Of a stretch of DNA of 64,000 nucleotides, positions 50,077-59,454 are shown one piece after another (within the stretch, counting starts at the first letter, position 1; the number at the start of each line of letters is the position of its first letter). The stretch is taken from positions 1-64,000 of the forward strand of contig NZ_VSSR01000005.1 in NCBI RefSeq assembly GCF_008123515.1. The letters are read 5' to 3'. The position numbers and the translations under genes were made by a program. The stretch comes from Bradyrhizobium cytisi. GTDB lineage: Bacteria; Pseudomonadota; Alphaproteobacteria; Rhizobiales; Xanthobacteraceae. The notes beneath the pieces are model-generated. The model made no database searches, was not told the DNA's origin, and was given only the letters and a program-made list of their open reading frames with translations.

Positions 50077-51897
50077 TTAAGCCGCCGCCTGCGCGTGATC
50101 GCCGTCGAGAAGATGGCAGGCGGCAAAGCGCCCGGGCGAATGCTCGAGGAGCCTCGGCGTCTCCACCCGGCAACGGCCGAATGCTTTCGGACAGCGCGAT
50201 GCAAAGCTGCAACCCGCCGGGATGTCGATCGGGCTCGGCGGCTCGCCCTCCAGCAGGAAATCGGAGGGATCGAACGGCTTCTCTTCCAGAGTCGGAGCCG
50301 CCGACAGCAACGCCTTGGTATAGGGATGCTGCGGATCGAAGAACAGATCATGGTTGTCGGCGATCTCGACCATTTCGCCGAGATACATCACCGCGATCCG
50401 CGTGCAGACCTTCCGCACCATCGCCAGATCGTGCGAGATGAAAACGTAGGTGAGGTCGTTCTTTTCCTGCAGTTTCGAGAACAACTCGATCAGCCTGCCC
50501 TGCTCGCGCTGGTCCAGCGCCGACAAGGTCTCGTCGAGGATCAGGAGCTTGGGATCGAGAATCAGGGCTCTTGCGATCGAGATGCGCTGGCGCTCGCCGG
50601 TCGAGAGCGCGTTCGGCAGCTGATCGTAGAGCTCCGCGGCGAGACCGACTTCGGCCATCGCCGCGATCACCCGCTTCCGCAAATCGGCGCGCGGGACCCG
50701 GCTGCGGATCAGGAGACTCTCCTCGATCATGCGGCCGACCGTGGTACGCGGCGGCAAGGCATTGTAGGGGTCCTGCAAAAGAAGCTGGAACTCGTTGCGC
50801 TTGCGGATCAGGTCCCGCGATGACAGCGCGCCGAGCGAGGTCCCATTCAAGACGATACTGCCGCTATCGGGCGTCTCCAGCCAGGCCAGCAGACGGGTCA
50901 GGGTCGACTTGCCGCAGCCGGATTCACCGACAATGCCGAAATTCTCGCGCGGCATGATGTCGAGCGTCACGCCACGCACGGCCTGCACATTGCTGTAAGT
51001 GTTGAAGGTGCCGCGCTTGCGGGCGCGATAGGTGCGATGGACGTTCTCCACCTTCATCAGCGGGGCTTCGCCTTGAGCCTGACGGCGAGCAAGCGGGCCC
51101 TCCGCCGTCTCCCACATCCGTGGCACGCTCGCGATAGCCTTGCGCGCGTAGTCGGATTGCGGCGAAGCCAACAGCTCCTCGAATGGCTGTTGCTCGACGA
51201 AGCGGCCCTGGTACAGCACGGCCGTCCGGTCTCCGAACTGGCCGAGTGTCGGCAAGGAGGACGACAGGTAGATCGTCGCCATCTTGTGCCGCATGCAGAG
51301 GTCATGGAGCAAAGCCACGATCTGCGCGGCAATGGTGACGTCCAGCGGCTGGGTGACGTTGTCGGCGATGAGCACGGCGGGTTCGGCACAAATGGCGTCC
51401 ACGATCATCGCGCGCTGCATCATGCCGCCGGAGAATTTCGACGGGTAGTCCCAGTAACGTTCCTTTGGCGACGGGATTCGGACCTCGCCGAGCAGCTGCA
51501 TGACCCGGTCACGACACTCGCGTCCGTTCCATTCAGGCCTGACGCTGTGCAGCTTCTCCGCGATCTGGACCCCGACCGGCACCGTCGGATCCAGCGAACT
51601 CTGCGGCTTGGAGCCGATATAGGCGATGTCGCGTCCGATCCGCACTTCGCGCGCACCGGCGCCAAGGATGTCGTGTCCGGCGAAGGCGACCCGTCCGGCG
51701 CGATATTCCAGGCTCTCCGGCAACCAGTTCGCCAGCGCGCGGCTGAGCACCGTCTTGCCCGCACCGCTCTCCCCGTAGATGCCGAAAATCTCCGACGTGC
51801 TGAGGCTGAAGCTGATGTGATCGAGAATTGGAGCCGCGCCCGGCGTCGTGGCACCGACCGTCAGATCGTCGATTTCGAGAATGCGCGAGAGATCCAT
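50077..51897 (-). CDS. Fused two-NBD ABC ATPase of peptide/nickel importer (DppDF-like)
   Basis: The 606-aa protein joins two ATPase domains that are usually separate (DppD and DppF). Domain 1 (about 7-250) has Walker A GESGAGKT at 42-49 and signature FSGGMMQR. Its Walker B reads VLIADNVTQPLD, with Asn180 where the catalytic Glu should be, and the H-loop reads YLSSSL with no His. Domain 2 (about 281-560) has Walker A GESGCGKST, Walker B LLILDETLSALD with Glu456 and H-loop ISHD, but a changed signature LSTGERQR. A C-terminal Cys-rich tail CSFASRCPKAFGRC is typical of this class. I used the ATG at 51897, one base after the permease stop. Confidence 0.92.
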   Translation of the reverse strand: MDLSRILEIDDLTVGATTPGAAPILDHISFSLSTSEIFGIYGESGAGKTVLSRALANWLPESLEYRAGRVAFAGHDILGAGAREVRIGRDIAYIGSKPQSSLDPTVPVGVQIAEKLHSVRPEWNGRECRDRVMQLLGEVRIPSPKERYWDYPSKFSGGMMQRAMIVDAICAEPAVLIADNVTQPLDVTIAAQIVALLHDLCMRHKMATIYLSSSLPTLGQFGDRTAVLYQGRFVEQQPFEELLASPQSDYARKAIASVPRMWETAEGPLARRQAQGEAPLMKVENVHRTYRARKRGTFNTYSNVQAVRGVTLDIMPRENFGIVGESGCGKSTLTRLLAWLETPDSGSIVLNGTSLGALSSRDLIRKRNEFQLLLQDPYNALPPRTTVGRMIEESLLIRSRVPRADLRKRVIAAMAEVGLAAELYDQLPNALSTGERQRISIARALILDPKLLILDETLSALDQREQGRLIELFSKLQEKNDLTYVFISHDLAMVRKVCTRIAVMYLGEMVEIADNHDLFFDPQHPYTKALLSAAPTLEEKPFDPSDFLLEGEPPSPIDIPAGCSFASRCPKAFGRCRVETPRLLEHSPGRFAACHLLDGDHAQAAA

Positions 51898-51898
51898 C

Positions 51899-52816
51899 TC
51901 AGAGACCTCCATAGATGCGGTTGCGCGCCTTTTCCAGCGCCGAGCCCATGAGATTGATCGAGGTGAGCGCGACGGCGAGGAAGATGCCCGGGATGGTCCC
52001 GATCCACCAGGCATTGAGCAGGTATTTGCGGGAATCGGCGATGATGCTGCCAAAGCTCGGAGTCGGCGGCTGAATGCCGAGCCCAAGGAAGCCCAGGATC
52101 GCCTCGAAGATCATCATGCGGGCAACATCGAGCACCGCGACGAAGGCAATCGGTGGCAGGATGTTGGGTGCTGCGAATAGCAACAGGATGCGCCAATCTC
52201 CGGCCCCAAGCACGCGCAGGCCACGCACATATTCCTTGCCGCGCTCGGCGACCGCGGCACTGCGGGCCACGCGCGCGTACAGCGGCCAGCCGGACAGCGC
52301 CAGCACGATGATGATGGTCGGGACAGTCGGCCGCGACACGCCGAGAATGGTGATCGCCAGGATAATCATCGGAATCGAGAGCTGGGCGTCGGTGATCCGC
52401 ATGATGATGGTGTCCCACCATTTGCCCTTGAAGCCTGCAAACAGGCCGAGACCACAGCCGATGATGAAGATCAGGAGGACAGTGACGATGCCGACCAGCA
52501 GCGAATAGCGCAGCCCGATCAGGCTCCGCATCAGGATGTCGCGGCCGAGCTGATCCGTGCCCAGCACGTGATCCCAGGTCCATTTGTCGCCCAGATAGAC
52601 CGGCGCCAGGAACTTGTCCTTCACCACCATCTTGGTGGCGCTGACCGAGGACACCTCGGGATAGATCGCGGATGCGAGCAGCAGTGCGATGAAGACGAAG
52701 AAGCCGACCTTGAAGCTCGACATGCCCCAGGCTGCAGCCAGTATCCTCCGATTGACGGACCGGATGCGCGCCAATCGAGGCTCGGGCTCCGCAGCAATGA
52801 CCGTGGTGGCCGTCAT
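51899..52816 (-). CDS. Peptide/nickel-type ABC transporter permease (DppC-like)
   Basis: The 305-aa membrane subunit starts with an N-terminal cytoplasmic part. A periplasmic segment follows its first helix (KFLAPVYLGDKWTWDHVLGTDQLGRDILMR, in parts), where HxLGTDxxGRD is the DppC hallmark. The docking loop reads KEYVRGLRVLGAGDWRILL, and LGFLGLGIQPPTPSFGSII is near the end. It lies two bases after the DppB-like gene. Confidence 0.93.
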   Translation of the reverse strand: MTATTVIAAEPEPRLARIRSVNRRILAAAWGMSSFKVGFFVFIALLLASAIYPEVSSVSATKMVVKDKFLAPVYLGDKWTWDHVLGTDQLGRDILMRSLIGLRYSLLVGIVTVLLIFIIGCGLGLFAGFKGKWWDTIIMRITDAQLSIPMIILAITILGVSRPTVPTIIIVLALSGWPLYARVARSAAVAERGKEYVRGLRVLGAGDWRILLLFAAPNILPPIAFVAVLDVARMMIFEAILGFLGLGIQPPTPSFGSIIADSRKYLLNAWWIGTIPGIFLAVALTSINLMGSALEKARNRIYGGL

Positions 52817-52818
52817 GG

Positions 52819-53799
52819 TCAGATCTCCACGCGCGGATCGATGAGATAAGCGACCAGATCCACGATGATATTGATGAAGACAAACACCGCGCTGGTCGTG
52901 ATGGCGATGCCCTGGATCACCGGGAAATCGCGCCCGACGACAGACACGACGGTCAGATTGCCGAGACCCGGATAGTCAAAGATGTATTCGATCACCAGCA
53001 CGCCGCCGATCAGGGTCGAAAGCTGGATCCCGAGCAGGTTGACCAGCGGGACCGCCGCATTGCGCAGAGCATGGGAATAGACGATGCGGCGGCGCGACAG
53101 GCCGCGAACCCTGGCTTCATCGATGAACGGCGCCTGCATCACTTCGCCGAGTGACGTCGTAAGCGTCCGGATGATGAAGGGCGCGATCTCCACCGCCAGC
53201 ACCAAGGCCGGCAGAATGACATAGGAGAAGCCCTGGTAGCCGAGCGCCGGAAGCAGCTTCAGCTTGATCGACAGAAACAGGATCAGAACGATCGCGAGCC
53301 AGAAATTCGGGATCGACACGAACAGCGATTGCATGCCGAACGCCAGGGCGTTCCGCCATCGATGCTGATGCAGGCCGCCGGCTATTCCCACCGGGAACGA
53401 GATCAGCAGCGCGAACAACAAGGCCATGCCGCCCAATTGCAGCGTGAATGGCAAACGCTCGAGAATGAGGTCGGTCACCAGCGCCATGTCCGACTTGGTC
53501 GGATCGACATATTGTCCGCCGGCGGCAATCATGCCGCTACGCGGCCGCAGATAGGATTGTCCGAGGTCGCCCTGGAGCAGACCGCGCATATAGCGGCCGT
53601 ATTGGACGATGATGGGATCGCGCAGCCCCATCTTGGTCGCCACCTTCTCGACCACATCGGGTGGCGCCATGCCACCGACGATCAGACGGACGGGATCGCC
53701 TGGAACCACGCGCAACAGCGTGAAGATGATCAACGAGGTGATGAAGACGATCAGGAGGCCCTGCGCGATCCGCTTGACCAGGAATTCCAGGATCAACAT
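52819..53799 (-). CDS. Peptide/nickel-type ABC transporter permease (DppB-like)
   Basis: The 326-aa membrane subunit has the DppB start: KRIAQGLLIVFITSLIIFTLLRVVPGDP in parts, with GDP and the following KMGLRDPIIVQYGRYMRGLLQGDLG segment typical for the family. The docking loop reads DEARVRGLSRRRIVYSHALRNA. The late LSTLIGGVLVIEYIFDYPGLG matches DppB. A 72-base gap with a hairpin separates it from the binding-protein gene. Confidence 0.93.
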   Translation of the reverse strand: MLILEFLVKRIAQGLLIVFITSLIIFTLLRVVPGDPVRLIVGGMAPPDVVEKVATKMGLRDPIIVQYGRYMRGLLQGDLGQSYLRPRSGMIAAGGQYVDPTKSDMALVTDLILERLPFTLQLGGMALLFALLISFPVGIAGGLHQHRWRNALAFGMQSLFVSIPNFWLAIVLILFLSIKLKLLPALGYQGFSYVILPALVLAVEIAPFIIRTLTTSLGEVMQAPFIDEARVRGLSRRRIVYSHALRNAAVPLVNLLGIQLSTLIGGVLVIEYIFDYPGLGNLTVVSVVGRDFPVIQGIAITTSAVFVFINIIVDLVAYLIDPRVEI

Positions 53800-53833
53800 C
53801 GGGAAGAGCTACCCTTGCATTCGTCGGGGAGTA

Positions 53834-53863
53834 CCGGCAGGCCGGACAAGTCCGACCTGCCGG
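53834..53863 (-). terminator. Hairpin between binding-protein and DppB genes
   Basis: Perfect eight-base arms CCGGCAGG (53834-53841) and CCTGCCGG (53856-53863) enclose a 14-base loop that can itself pair (TCGGAC with GTCCG on the minus strand). No T-run follows. Confidence 0.65.
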
Positions 53864-53871
53864 AGCAATCA

Positions 53872-55434
53872 TCATGCCAGTGTGGCCTTGGTCATGTCCT
53901 GCATGCCGTTCGGGTAGATGTAGAGGCCGTCGAGCTTCTTGCTGTAGGCGTGGATGAAGACCGACGTGAACAACGCAAGTGCCGGCGCCTTCTTGGCGAT
54001 GGTCGGCAGCGTCTCGGTCTGGAGGATCTTCTTGCGCTCCTCGATGGAGGTGGCGTTGCGCTCCTTGTCGAGCACCGCGTCGATGTCCTTGTCGACGATG
54101 CCGGTAATACGCTTCGACGACGAGTGGAAGTGGGTGCGCAGCACCAGATCCGGCTCAGGCGACCCTGTGCACCAGCCGCAGTCGATCATGTTGCCTTCAC
54201 CGCCACCCGGCTTGTCATAGAGCAAATTGCCCCAAGCCGCGACTTCGAGGGTCTGAAGATTGACTTTAAAGCCCTGCTCCTGAAGCATGCCAGTGATCAG
54301 TTCGGCATATTCCTTGGTCTTCGGATAGAAGCCGACCGAGGTGTAATAGGTGAGCTCGGGAAGGCCCTGGCCTTTCGGGAAACCGGCTTCCGCCAGCAGC
54401 TTCTGGGCCTTGGCTGGATCGAATTCCGGATAATCGGCGACCTCCGTATAGCCGAACTTCACCGGCGAGATGTGCGCCTTGGAGTAGGTTCCGGAGACGC
54501 CGAGCACTTCCAGCACCTGTTTGCGATCGATGGAGTGGCACGCCGCCAGCCGGATGCGCGGATCGTCGAACGGCTTTTTGGAGCAACGGAAGAACAGATA
54601 TTTGTTCTCGACCGACACCGCCTTGTGGATGTTGAAGCGAGCATCCTTGGAAATCGTCTCGACCTGCTCCTGCTCCAACCGCTCGATAATGTCCGCCGAG
54701 CCGTTCAGCAGCGAGAGCGTCCGGGTCGTGGTGTCGCCGACGAAATGATATTCGACGCCGGGAATCTTCGGCGCGCCGAGGAAGAAATCGGCGTTGGCGG
54801 TGAGAACGGTCGTGTCGCCCTTCTGCTCGACGTATTTGTATGGCCCGGTGCCGTTCATGCGAGCCGACAACTGCGCCTTGTTGGCGATGTCCTTGGCAGA
54901 CATGATCGGTAGGAACGAAGAGAGATAGTAGTAGAGCGCCGCCGGATAAGCGTGCGCCTTGGTATTGATGCGGCAGGTGAAATCGTCGACGACGTCAATG
55001 GTGACGAGGCCCGGATACCACTGCGCCGGCCGATCGGGCTGGCAGCCATACTCGTAGGTCGCCTTGACGTCGGCTGCCGTAAACGGCGTGCCGTCATGAA
55101 ACTTCACGCCCTTGCGAAGCTTGACCTCCATCGTGGACGCATCGATCGGCGTCATGGACTCGGCCAATTCGAAGATCAGCTCGTCCGGCTTGTCCGGTTT
55201 CATCGGCGCGCGCGTCAGATAGCCGAACACGAATCCTTCGACGATCAACTGACCGAGATTGGTGTGCGTGGTCGGATCCCAATTTCCAGACAGCGCTTCC
55301 GCGCCGAGAAATCGCAGTGCCTTGCCTTCGGCTGCAAAGGCGGAGTTCACCAGAAAATCGGGATTGACCCGCCCGAAGCCAAACGCTGCGGCACCGGCAA
55401 GCCCACCTAACATCACGTCTCTACGGTTGATCAT
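53872..55434 (-). CDS. Family 5 peptide/solute-binding protein with Tat signal
   Basis: The 520-aa protein is the binding component of the importer at 50077-53799. Its N-terminus MINRRDVMLGGLAGAAAFG has the twin-Arg motif and a hydrophobic core, so Tat export is likely. The family 5 domain shows SMTPIDASTMEVKLRKGVKF, then FHDGTPFTAADVKATYEY, the usual wording of peptide-binding proteins. VSVENKYLFFRCSKKPFDDPRIR comes later. Family 5 proteins bind peptides, opines or other compounds; the ligand here is not evident. Confidence 0.92.
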   Translation of the reverse strand: MINRRDVMLGGLAGAAAFGFGRVNPDFLVNSAFAAEGKALRFLGAEALSGNWDPTTHTNLGQLIVEGFVFGYLTRAPMKPDKPDELIFELAESMTPIDASTMEVKLRKGVKFHDGTPFTAADVKATYEYGCQPDRPAQWYPGLVTIDVVDDFTCRINTKAHAYPAALYYYLSSFLPIMSAKDIANKAQLSARMNGTGPYKYVEQKGDTTVLTANADFFLGAPKIPGVEYHFVGDTTTRTLSLLNGSADIIERLEQEQVETISKDARFNIHKAVSVENKYLFFRCSKKPFDDPRIRLAACHSIDRKQVLEVLGVSGTYSKAHISPVKFGYTEVADYPEFDPAKAQKLLAEAGFPKGQGLPELTYYTSVGFYPKTKEYAELITGMLQEQGFKVNLQTLEVAAWGNLLYDKPGGGEGNMIDCGWCTGSPEPDLVLRTHFHSSSKRITGIVDKDIDAVLDKERNATSIEERKKILQTETLPTIAKKAPALALFTSVFIHAYSKKLDGLYIYPNGMQDMTKATLA

Positions 55435-55936
55435 GTCCTAATCCCTCGATGATTTTGGCAATGCTGAAACTGCTGCCGAGGGCGCGGGGCACTCAGCCGT
55501 TTCGATCGTGTCGCGCAACTTGCCGCAACTTGCCTAGCCGCAACTTGCAAAGCGTAGACCAAAGCCCGTGCTTGCCCGATTCCTGCTGCTCCACGATTCC
55601 GTTGCTGACACTCCCGGATGCGACGATTGCGCGCGGCGGCTCCTGATCACCTGGAGCGCACCGCCCAACTCCGAGGCAGCCACGCCTGTCCACTGTGCAG
55701 GACAGGAATGATGGACGCACGGAACAGCGTTCACATAAAACCGCGTCCTGCTCCAAGCATGGCCTGCAACCTCTGGCTTGCAACGTGCTTAAATTCGAGC
55801 GGTCTGCACGTTCACCTCTCTGAAACTCAGCAACATCAGAATTTCAGATATCCGCGAACGATATTTCGAATTTTACAAGCGTCTCCCGCAACGCAAAACT
55901 CCGTCTGTGATTGGCGACGAGTGAGAAGGCGTTGAG
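55435..55936. promoter_or_regulatory. Divergent promoter gap between the peptide importer and the carboxylase operon
   Basis: The 502-base gap has no recognisable gene; frames in it are short and unlike any family I know. It carries the GCAACTTGC array described separately at 55514-55548. The final 80 bases before the LivG-like gene are AT-richer (for example ATATTTCGAATTTTAC at 55861-55876), as expected for a promoter. A small GAGAAGG near 55922 is a plausible ribosome site for 55937. Confidence 0.5.
55514..55548. promoter_or_regulatory. Three tandem GCAACTTGC operator-like palindromes
   Basis: The decamer CGCAACTTGC occurs three times, at 55514-55523, 55524-55533 and 55539-55548. The core GCAA-C-TTGC is a nine-base palindrome around a central base. 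The first two copies abut; the third is five bases further on. The array lies about 80 bases before the peptide-binding protein gene and 389 bases before the LivG-like gene. No regulator gene adjoins it. Confidence 0.6.
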
Positions 55937-56713
55937 ATGACTTCCGGTGGCTTGGAGTTGGGCGCTCGCGACGTCAGCGTCCAATTCGAAGGCTTGAAAG
56001 CACTGTCCAAAGTCGCGCTCAACGTTCCGCGGGGACGCATCACCGGACTGATCGGCCCCAACGGCGCCGGTAAGACGACACTTATCAACGTGCTGACGGG
56101 GTTCCAGCCGGTCGGCACAGGGACCGTCGACCTGGACGGCGAGATGCTCAATGGCATCCCGCCCCACAAGCTTCGACGCAAGGGCGTCGCTCGCACATTT
56201 CAGTCCGGCCGACTTTTCCGCGACCTGCCGGTCGTGGACAATCTCGAGGTCACGGGCGTGGGCATGGGCCAGACGCGGCGCGAGGCGATCGCGGAGGCCG
56301 AGCGCGTGATGGCCTGGCTTGGCATATCGCATCTCGGCAGCACGATCGCAGGCGCCCTGCCCTACACCGACGAGCGCCGCGTCGCCATCGGCCGCGCCAT
56401 CATGTGCACGCCACGTTATTTGCTGCTCGACGAACCCGCAGCCGGCATGTCCGAGCATGAAAGCCACGACCTGGCCGTCATCATCAGGCGGATCGCGACT
56501 GAACTCGGCGTCGGCGTGCTGCTGATCGAGCACAACATCGGCCTCGTGCTCGAACTCTGCGAGCGCATCTTCGTGCTCGATTCCGGCGAGATCATCGAAG
56601 TCGGCGCGCCGGCGCAGATCCGCAACAGCGACGCGGTGCGGCACGCCTATATGGGCACGCAGCGCGACGAAGTGATCACGGCGCCCGCGGCCGAGATGGG
56701 CGCCGCATCATGA
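55937..56713 (+). CDS. HAAT-type ABC transporter ATP-binding protein (LivG-like)
   Basis: The 258-aa ATPase has Walker A GPNGAGKTT, a Q-loop (ARTFQSGRLF), Walker B YLLLDEPAAGMSEHE and H-loop LIEHNIGLV. The signature reads LPYTDERRVAIGR: the usual LSGGQ-type core is replaced by PYTDE, a form seen in some LivG proteins (LPYGxQRRxEIAR). It begins the importer/carboxylase operon and overlaps the LivF-like gene by four bases. Confidence 0.9.
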   Translation: MTSGGLELGARDVSVQFEGLKALSKVALNVPRGRITGLIGPNGAGKTTLINVLTGFQPVGTGTVDLDGEMLNGIPPHKLRRKGVARTFQSGRLFRDLPVVDNLEVTGVGMGQTRREAIAEAERVMAWLGISHLGSTIAGALPYTDERRVAIGRAIMCTPRYLLLDEPAAGMSEHESHDLAVIIRRIATELGVGVLLIEHNIGLVLELCERIFVLDSGEIIEVGAPAQIRNSDAVRHAYMGTQRDEVITAPAAEMGAAS

Positions 56714-57432
56714 CGCTGCTCGCCGTCGACGACATCACCGTCAGCTACGGACGCCTGACGGCGTTGCGCGGCGTCACGCTGAAGATCGCCGAAGGTGAGG
56801 TTCTGTTCGTGACAGGCCCCAATGGCGCAGGCAAGTCGACCCTGCTGAACGCGATCGCCGGCGTCGTGCCGGCGGGCTCGGGCTCCATCACCATGGACGG
56901 CGCCAACGTGACGGGTGCCTCGCCGGAGGACATCGCCCGGCGCGGATTTTCGCTGGTGCCGGAAGGACGCAACGTCTTCGGCGCACTGAGCATCGAGGAA
57001 AATCTGAAGGTCGGCACCGGCATGCGAGCCGACAGGCACAAGATCGCCGGCGACCTGGACTCCGTCTACGCCGAATTCCCGATGCTGGCCGATCGCCGCC
57101 ACACTGCGGCTGGCATGCTCTCCGGCGGCCAGCAGCAGATGCTTGTCATCGGTCGTGCGTTGATGACGGCTCCGCGCATCATGGCCATCGACGAGCCTTC
57201 GCTGGGACTTGCACCCAAGATCATCGATCAGGTCTACGAGATCCTGGTGCGGCTACGGGCGCAGCGCAAGCTGACGCTGCTGATCGTCGAGCAGAGCTCG
57301 ACGCGCGCCATGATGACCGGCGGACGCATGATCCTGATTCGCGGCGGGCGCATCGTCCTCGAGGGCGCCGCGGCCGACATGATCAAGGACGAACGTCTGA
57401 AGCAAGCCTATTTCGGCTTCGGAGACCACTGA
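56710..57432 (+). CDS. HAAT-type ABC transporter ATP-binding protein (LivF-like)
   Basis: The 240-aa ATPase has Walker A GPNGAGKST, Q-loop LVPEGRNVFGALSIEENL, signature LSGGQQQMLVIGR, Walker B IMAIDEPSLGLAPK and H-loop LIVEQSSTRAM, all typical of LivF. It is coupled to the LivG-like gene by a four-base overlap and followed two bases later by the LivH-like gene. Confidence 0.93.
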   Translation: MTLLAVDDITVSYGRLTALRGVTLKIAEGEVLFVTGPNGAGKSTLLNAIAGVVPAGSGSITMDGANVTGASPEDIARRGFSLVPEGRNVFGALSIEENLKVGTGMRADRHKIAGDLDSVYAEFPMLADRRHTAAGMLSGGQQQMLVIGRALMTAPRIMAIDEPSLGLAPKIIDQVYEILVRLRAQRKLTLLIVEQSSTRAMMTGGRMILIRGGRIVLEGAAADMIKDERLKQAYFGFGDH

Positions 57433-57434
57433 GA

Positions 57435-58349
57435 ATGACGGCGGTTCTGCAGATCATCTTCGACGCACTGAGCCTCGGCAGTCTCTATGCCCTGGGCGCC
57501 CTCGGCATCGCGCTGATCTTCGGCGTCATGCGGCTGGTCAACTTCGCCCATGGCGACTTCATCGCCTTCTGCGTGTTCGCAATGCTATGGCCGTCGATCG
57601 ATGCAACCGCGGTCGTTTTCGCCGGCATGCTGCCGTTCTATCTCCTGATTCCGCTGTTGCTGATCATCGGCGCGACACTGTCCATCCTGTCGGAGATCGT
57701 CGTATTCCGCCGTTTCCGCAACACCAATCCGGCGACGATGATGATCGCGTCCTTTGCCCTCGGCTTCGTCATCCGGCACTTGATGCTGATGCTCTATTCG
57801 AGCCGCCCGAAGTCGATCACGCTGTGGCCAAGCCTCGGCCTCCCGGTCGATTTTCTCGGCGCCCACATCCCGATGCTCCAAGTCGTGACCATCGTCATCA
57901 CGCTGGCCGCGCTCGCTGTGCTGGTGCTGTTCCTCAAGCGCACGCGCTATGGCCTCGAAATGCGCGCCGCAGCCGAAAACTTCACCATGGCGCGCATGCT
58001 CGGGGTCCGTGCCAACGGCGTCATCCTGCTGGCCTTTGCCATCAGCGGCATGCTGGCCGCGGCGATCGGATTGATCCTGGCCACTATCTCCGGCACCGCC
58101 GACATCAACATGGGCGCCAACGTCATGCTGATCGCCTTCATCGCCACCGTGATCGGCGGTCTCGGCAGCGTGCCCGGTGCCGTCGCCGGCGGCTTCATCA
58201 TCGGCGCCGCCAGCGTCATCTTCCAGGCGACACTGCCGCACGACGCGCGCGTCTTTCGCGATGCCTTCGTCTATGGCGCGGTGATCGTCGTCCTGCTGGT
58301 GCGGCCGCAAGGCCTGTTTGCACCGAAATCCGCCAAGCAGAGGGTCTGA
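57435..58349 (+). CDS. HAAT-type ABC transporter permease (LivH-like)
   Basis: The 304-aa membrane protein shows the LivH start ALSLGSLYALGALGIALIFGVMRLVNFAHGDFIAF in parts, the docking loop TRYGLEMRAAAENFTMARMLGV, and GLGSVPGAVAGGFIIGAAS in the last third. It is the counterpart of the LivM-like subunit three bases downstream. Confidence 0.93.
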   Translation: MTAVLQIIFDALSLGSLYALGALGIALIFGVMRLVNFAHGDFIAFCVFAMLWPSIDATAVVFAGMLPFYLLIPLLLIIGATLSILSEIVVFRRFRNTNPATMMIASFALGFVIRHLMLMLYSSRPKSITLWPSLGLPVDFLGAHIPMLQVVTIVITLAALAVLVLFLKRTRYGLEMRAAAENFTMARMLGVRANGVILLAFAISGMLAAAIGLILATISGTADINMGANVMLIAFIATVIGGLGSVPGAVAGGFIIGAASVIFQATLPHDARVFRDAFVYGAVIVVLLVRPQGLFAPKSAKQRV

Positions 58350-58352
58350 TCG

Positions 58353-59426
58353 ATGCCAAAGCGGCCGTCCGTCATCCGGCAAACGATGCTGACACCGATC
58401 GTCCTGATCGTCGTCCTGCTCGTCATGGCTGCGCTGAGCTATCAGTTCGGCAGCCGCGCATTCAACCGAACCGCCGTCGAGATGTTCATCAACATCATGG
58501 TTGTCGTCGGCCTCTACGTGTTTGTCGGAAATTCGGGCCTGCTGTCGTTCGGGCACATCAGCTTCATGTGCCTCGGCGCCTACATGACCGCATGGCTCGC
58601 GATCCCGCCCGTGATGAAGTCGATGACGCTCAAGGGACTGCCGACCTGGCTGCTGCACACGCAATTGCCGATGTGGGTGGCCACGCCGATTTCGGGCGTG
58701 TTCGCCGCCCTGTTCGCGCTCGTCGTCGGACGCGTCATCATGCGCCTGTCGGGGATTGCCGCCTCGATCGCGACTTTCGGACTGCTCGGCGTCATCAACA
58801 ACGTCTATTCGAACTGGGATTCGGTCACGGGCGGACAAGGTTCGATCGTCGGCATACCGCCGACCATGAACGTCTGGATCGGCTGGCTGGGTGCCGCAGT
58901 TGCGATCGCGATCGCCTACCTCTACGCGATTTCCCGCTCCGGGCTCGCGCTTCGGGCCACACGCGATGAGTCCGTTGCCGCCAGCGCCTCGGGTATCGAC
59001 ATTGTCCGCGAACGGCTGGTCGCGTTCGTGGTCAGCGCCTTCATCATCGGCATCGCCGGTGCGCTCTACGCGCACTTCCTCAGCATCGTCAACCCCGGTG
59101 CCTTCTATCTGCGGACGACCTTCATCACCCTCTCAATGCTGGTCGTCGGCGGCATGTACAGCCTCAGCGGCGCCGTCACCGGCGTCGTCACGATCTCGGT
59201 GCTGATCGAATTGTTCCGCAATCTTGAAAAAGGCATCAGCCTTGGCGCAATCAAGGTCGCACTGCCGAACGGGGTCCAGGAGATCGCGATCGGCATCATC
59301 ACCATCGTCATCTTGATGTATCTGCCGACCGGTCTCACCCGCAACCAGGAGTTCTCCTGGCGCGGATGGCCGATGCTGCGACGTTTGTCACGCCCGGTGC
59401 GGACGGCGATGAAGGAACTGAACTGA
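58353..59426 (+). CDS. HAAT-type ABC transporter permease (LivM-like)
   Basis: The 357-aa membrane protein has the LivM motif FVGNSGLLSFGHISFMCLGAY (residues about 54-74, in parts), the ATPase-docking loop ALRATRDESVAASASGIDI and the later GGMYSLSGAVTGVV. The ending is polar and Arg-rich. It is followed 28 bases later by the binding-protein gene. Confidence 0.93.
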   Translation: MPKRPSVIRQTMLTPIVLIVVLLVMAALSYQFGSRAFNRTAVEMFINIMVVVGLYVFVGNSGLLSFGHISFMCLGAYMTAWLAIPPVMKSMTLKGLPTWLLHTQLPMWVATPISGVFAALFALVVGRVIMRLSGIAASIATFGLLGVINNVYSNWDSVTGGQGSIVGIPPTMNVWIGWLGAAVAIAIAYLYAISRSGLALRATRDESVAASASGIDIVRERLVAFVVSAFIIGIAGALYAHFLSIVNPGAFYLRTTFITLSMLVVGGMYSLSGAVTGVVTISVLIELFRNLEKGISLGAIKVALPNGVQEIAIGIITIVILMYLPTGLTRNQEFSWRGWPMLRRLSRPVRTAMKELN

Positions 59427-59454
59427 AGTTCGCTACACAACTGGAGGAATGGTT

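Noticed and set aside
57585..59075. 496-codon minus-strand frame across the LivH/LivM genes
   Set aside because: Charged, low-complexity translation rich in Asp, His and Arg, typical of complement shadows. The plus-strand permeases are unmistakable.
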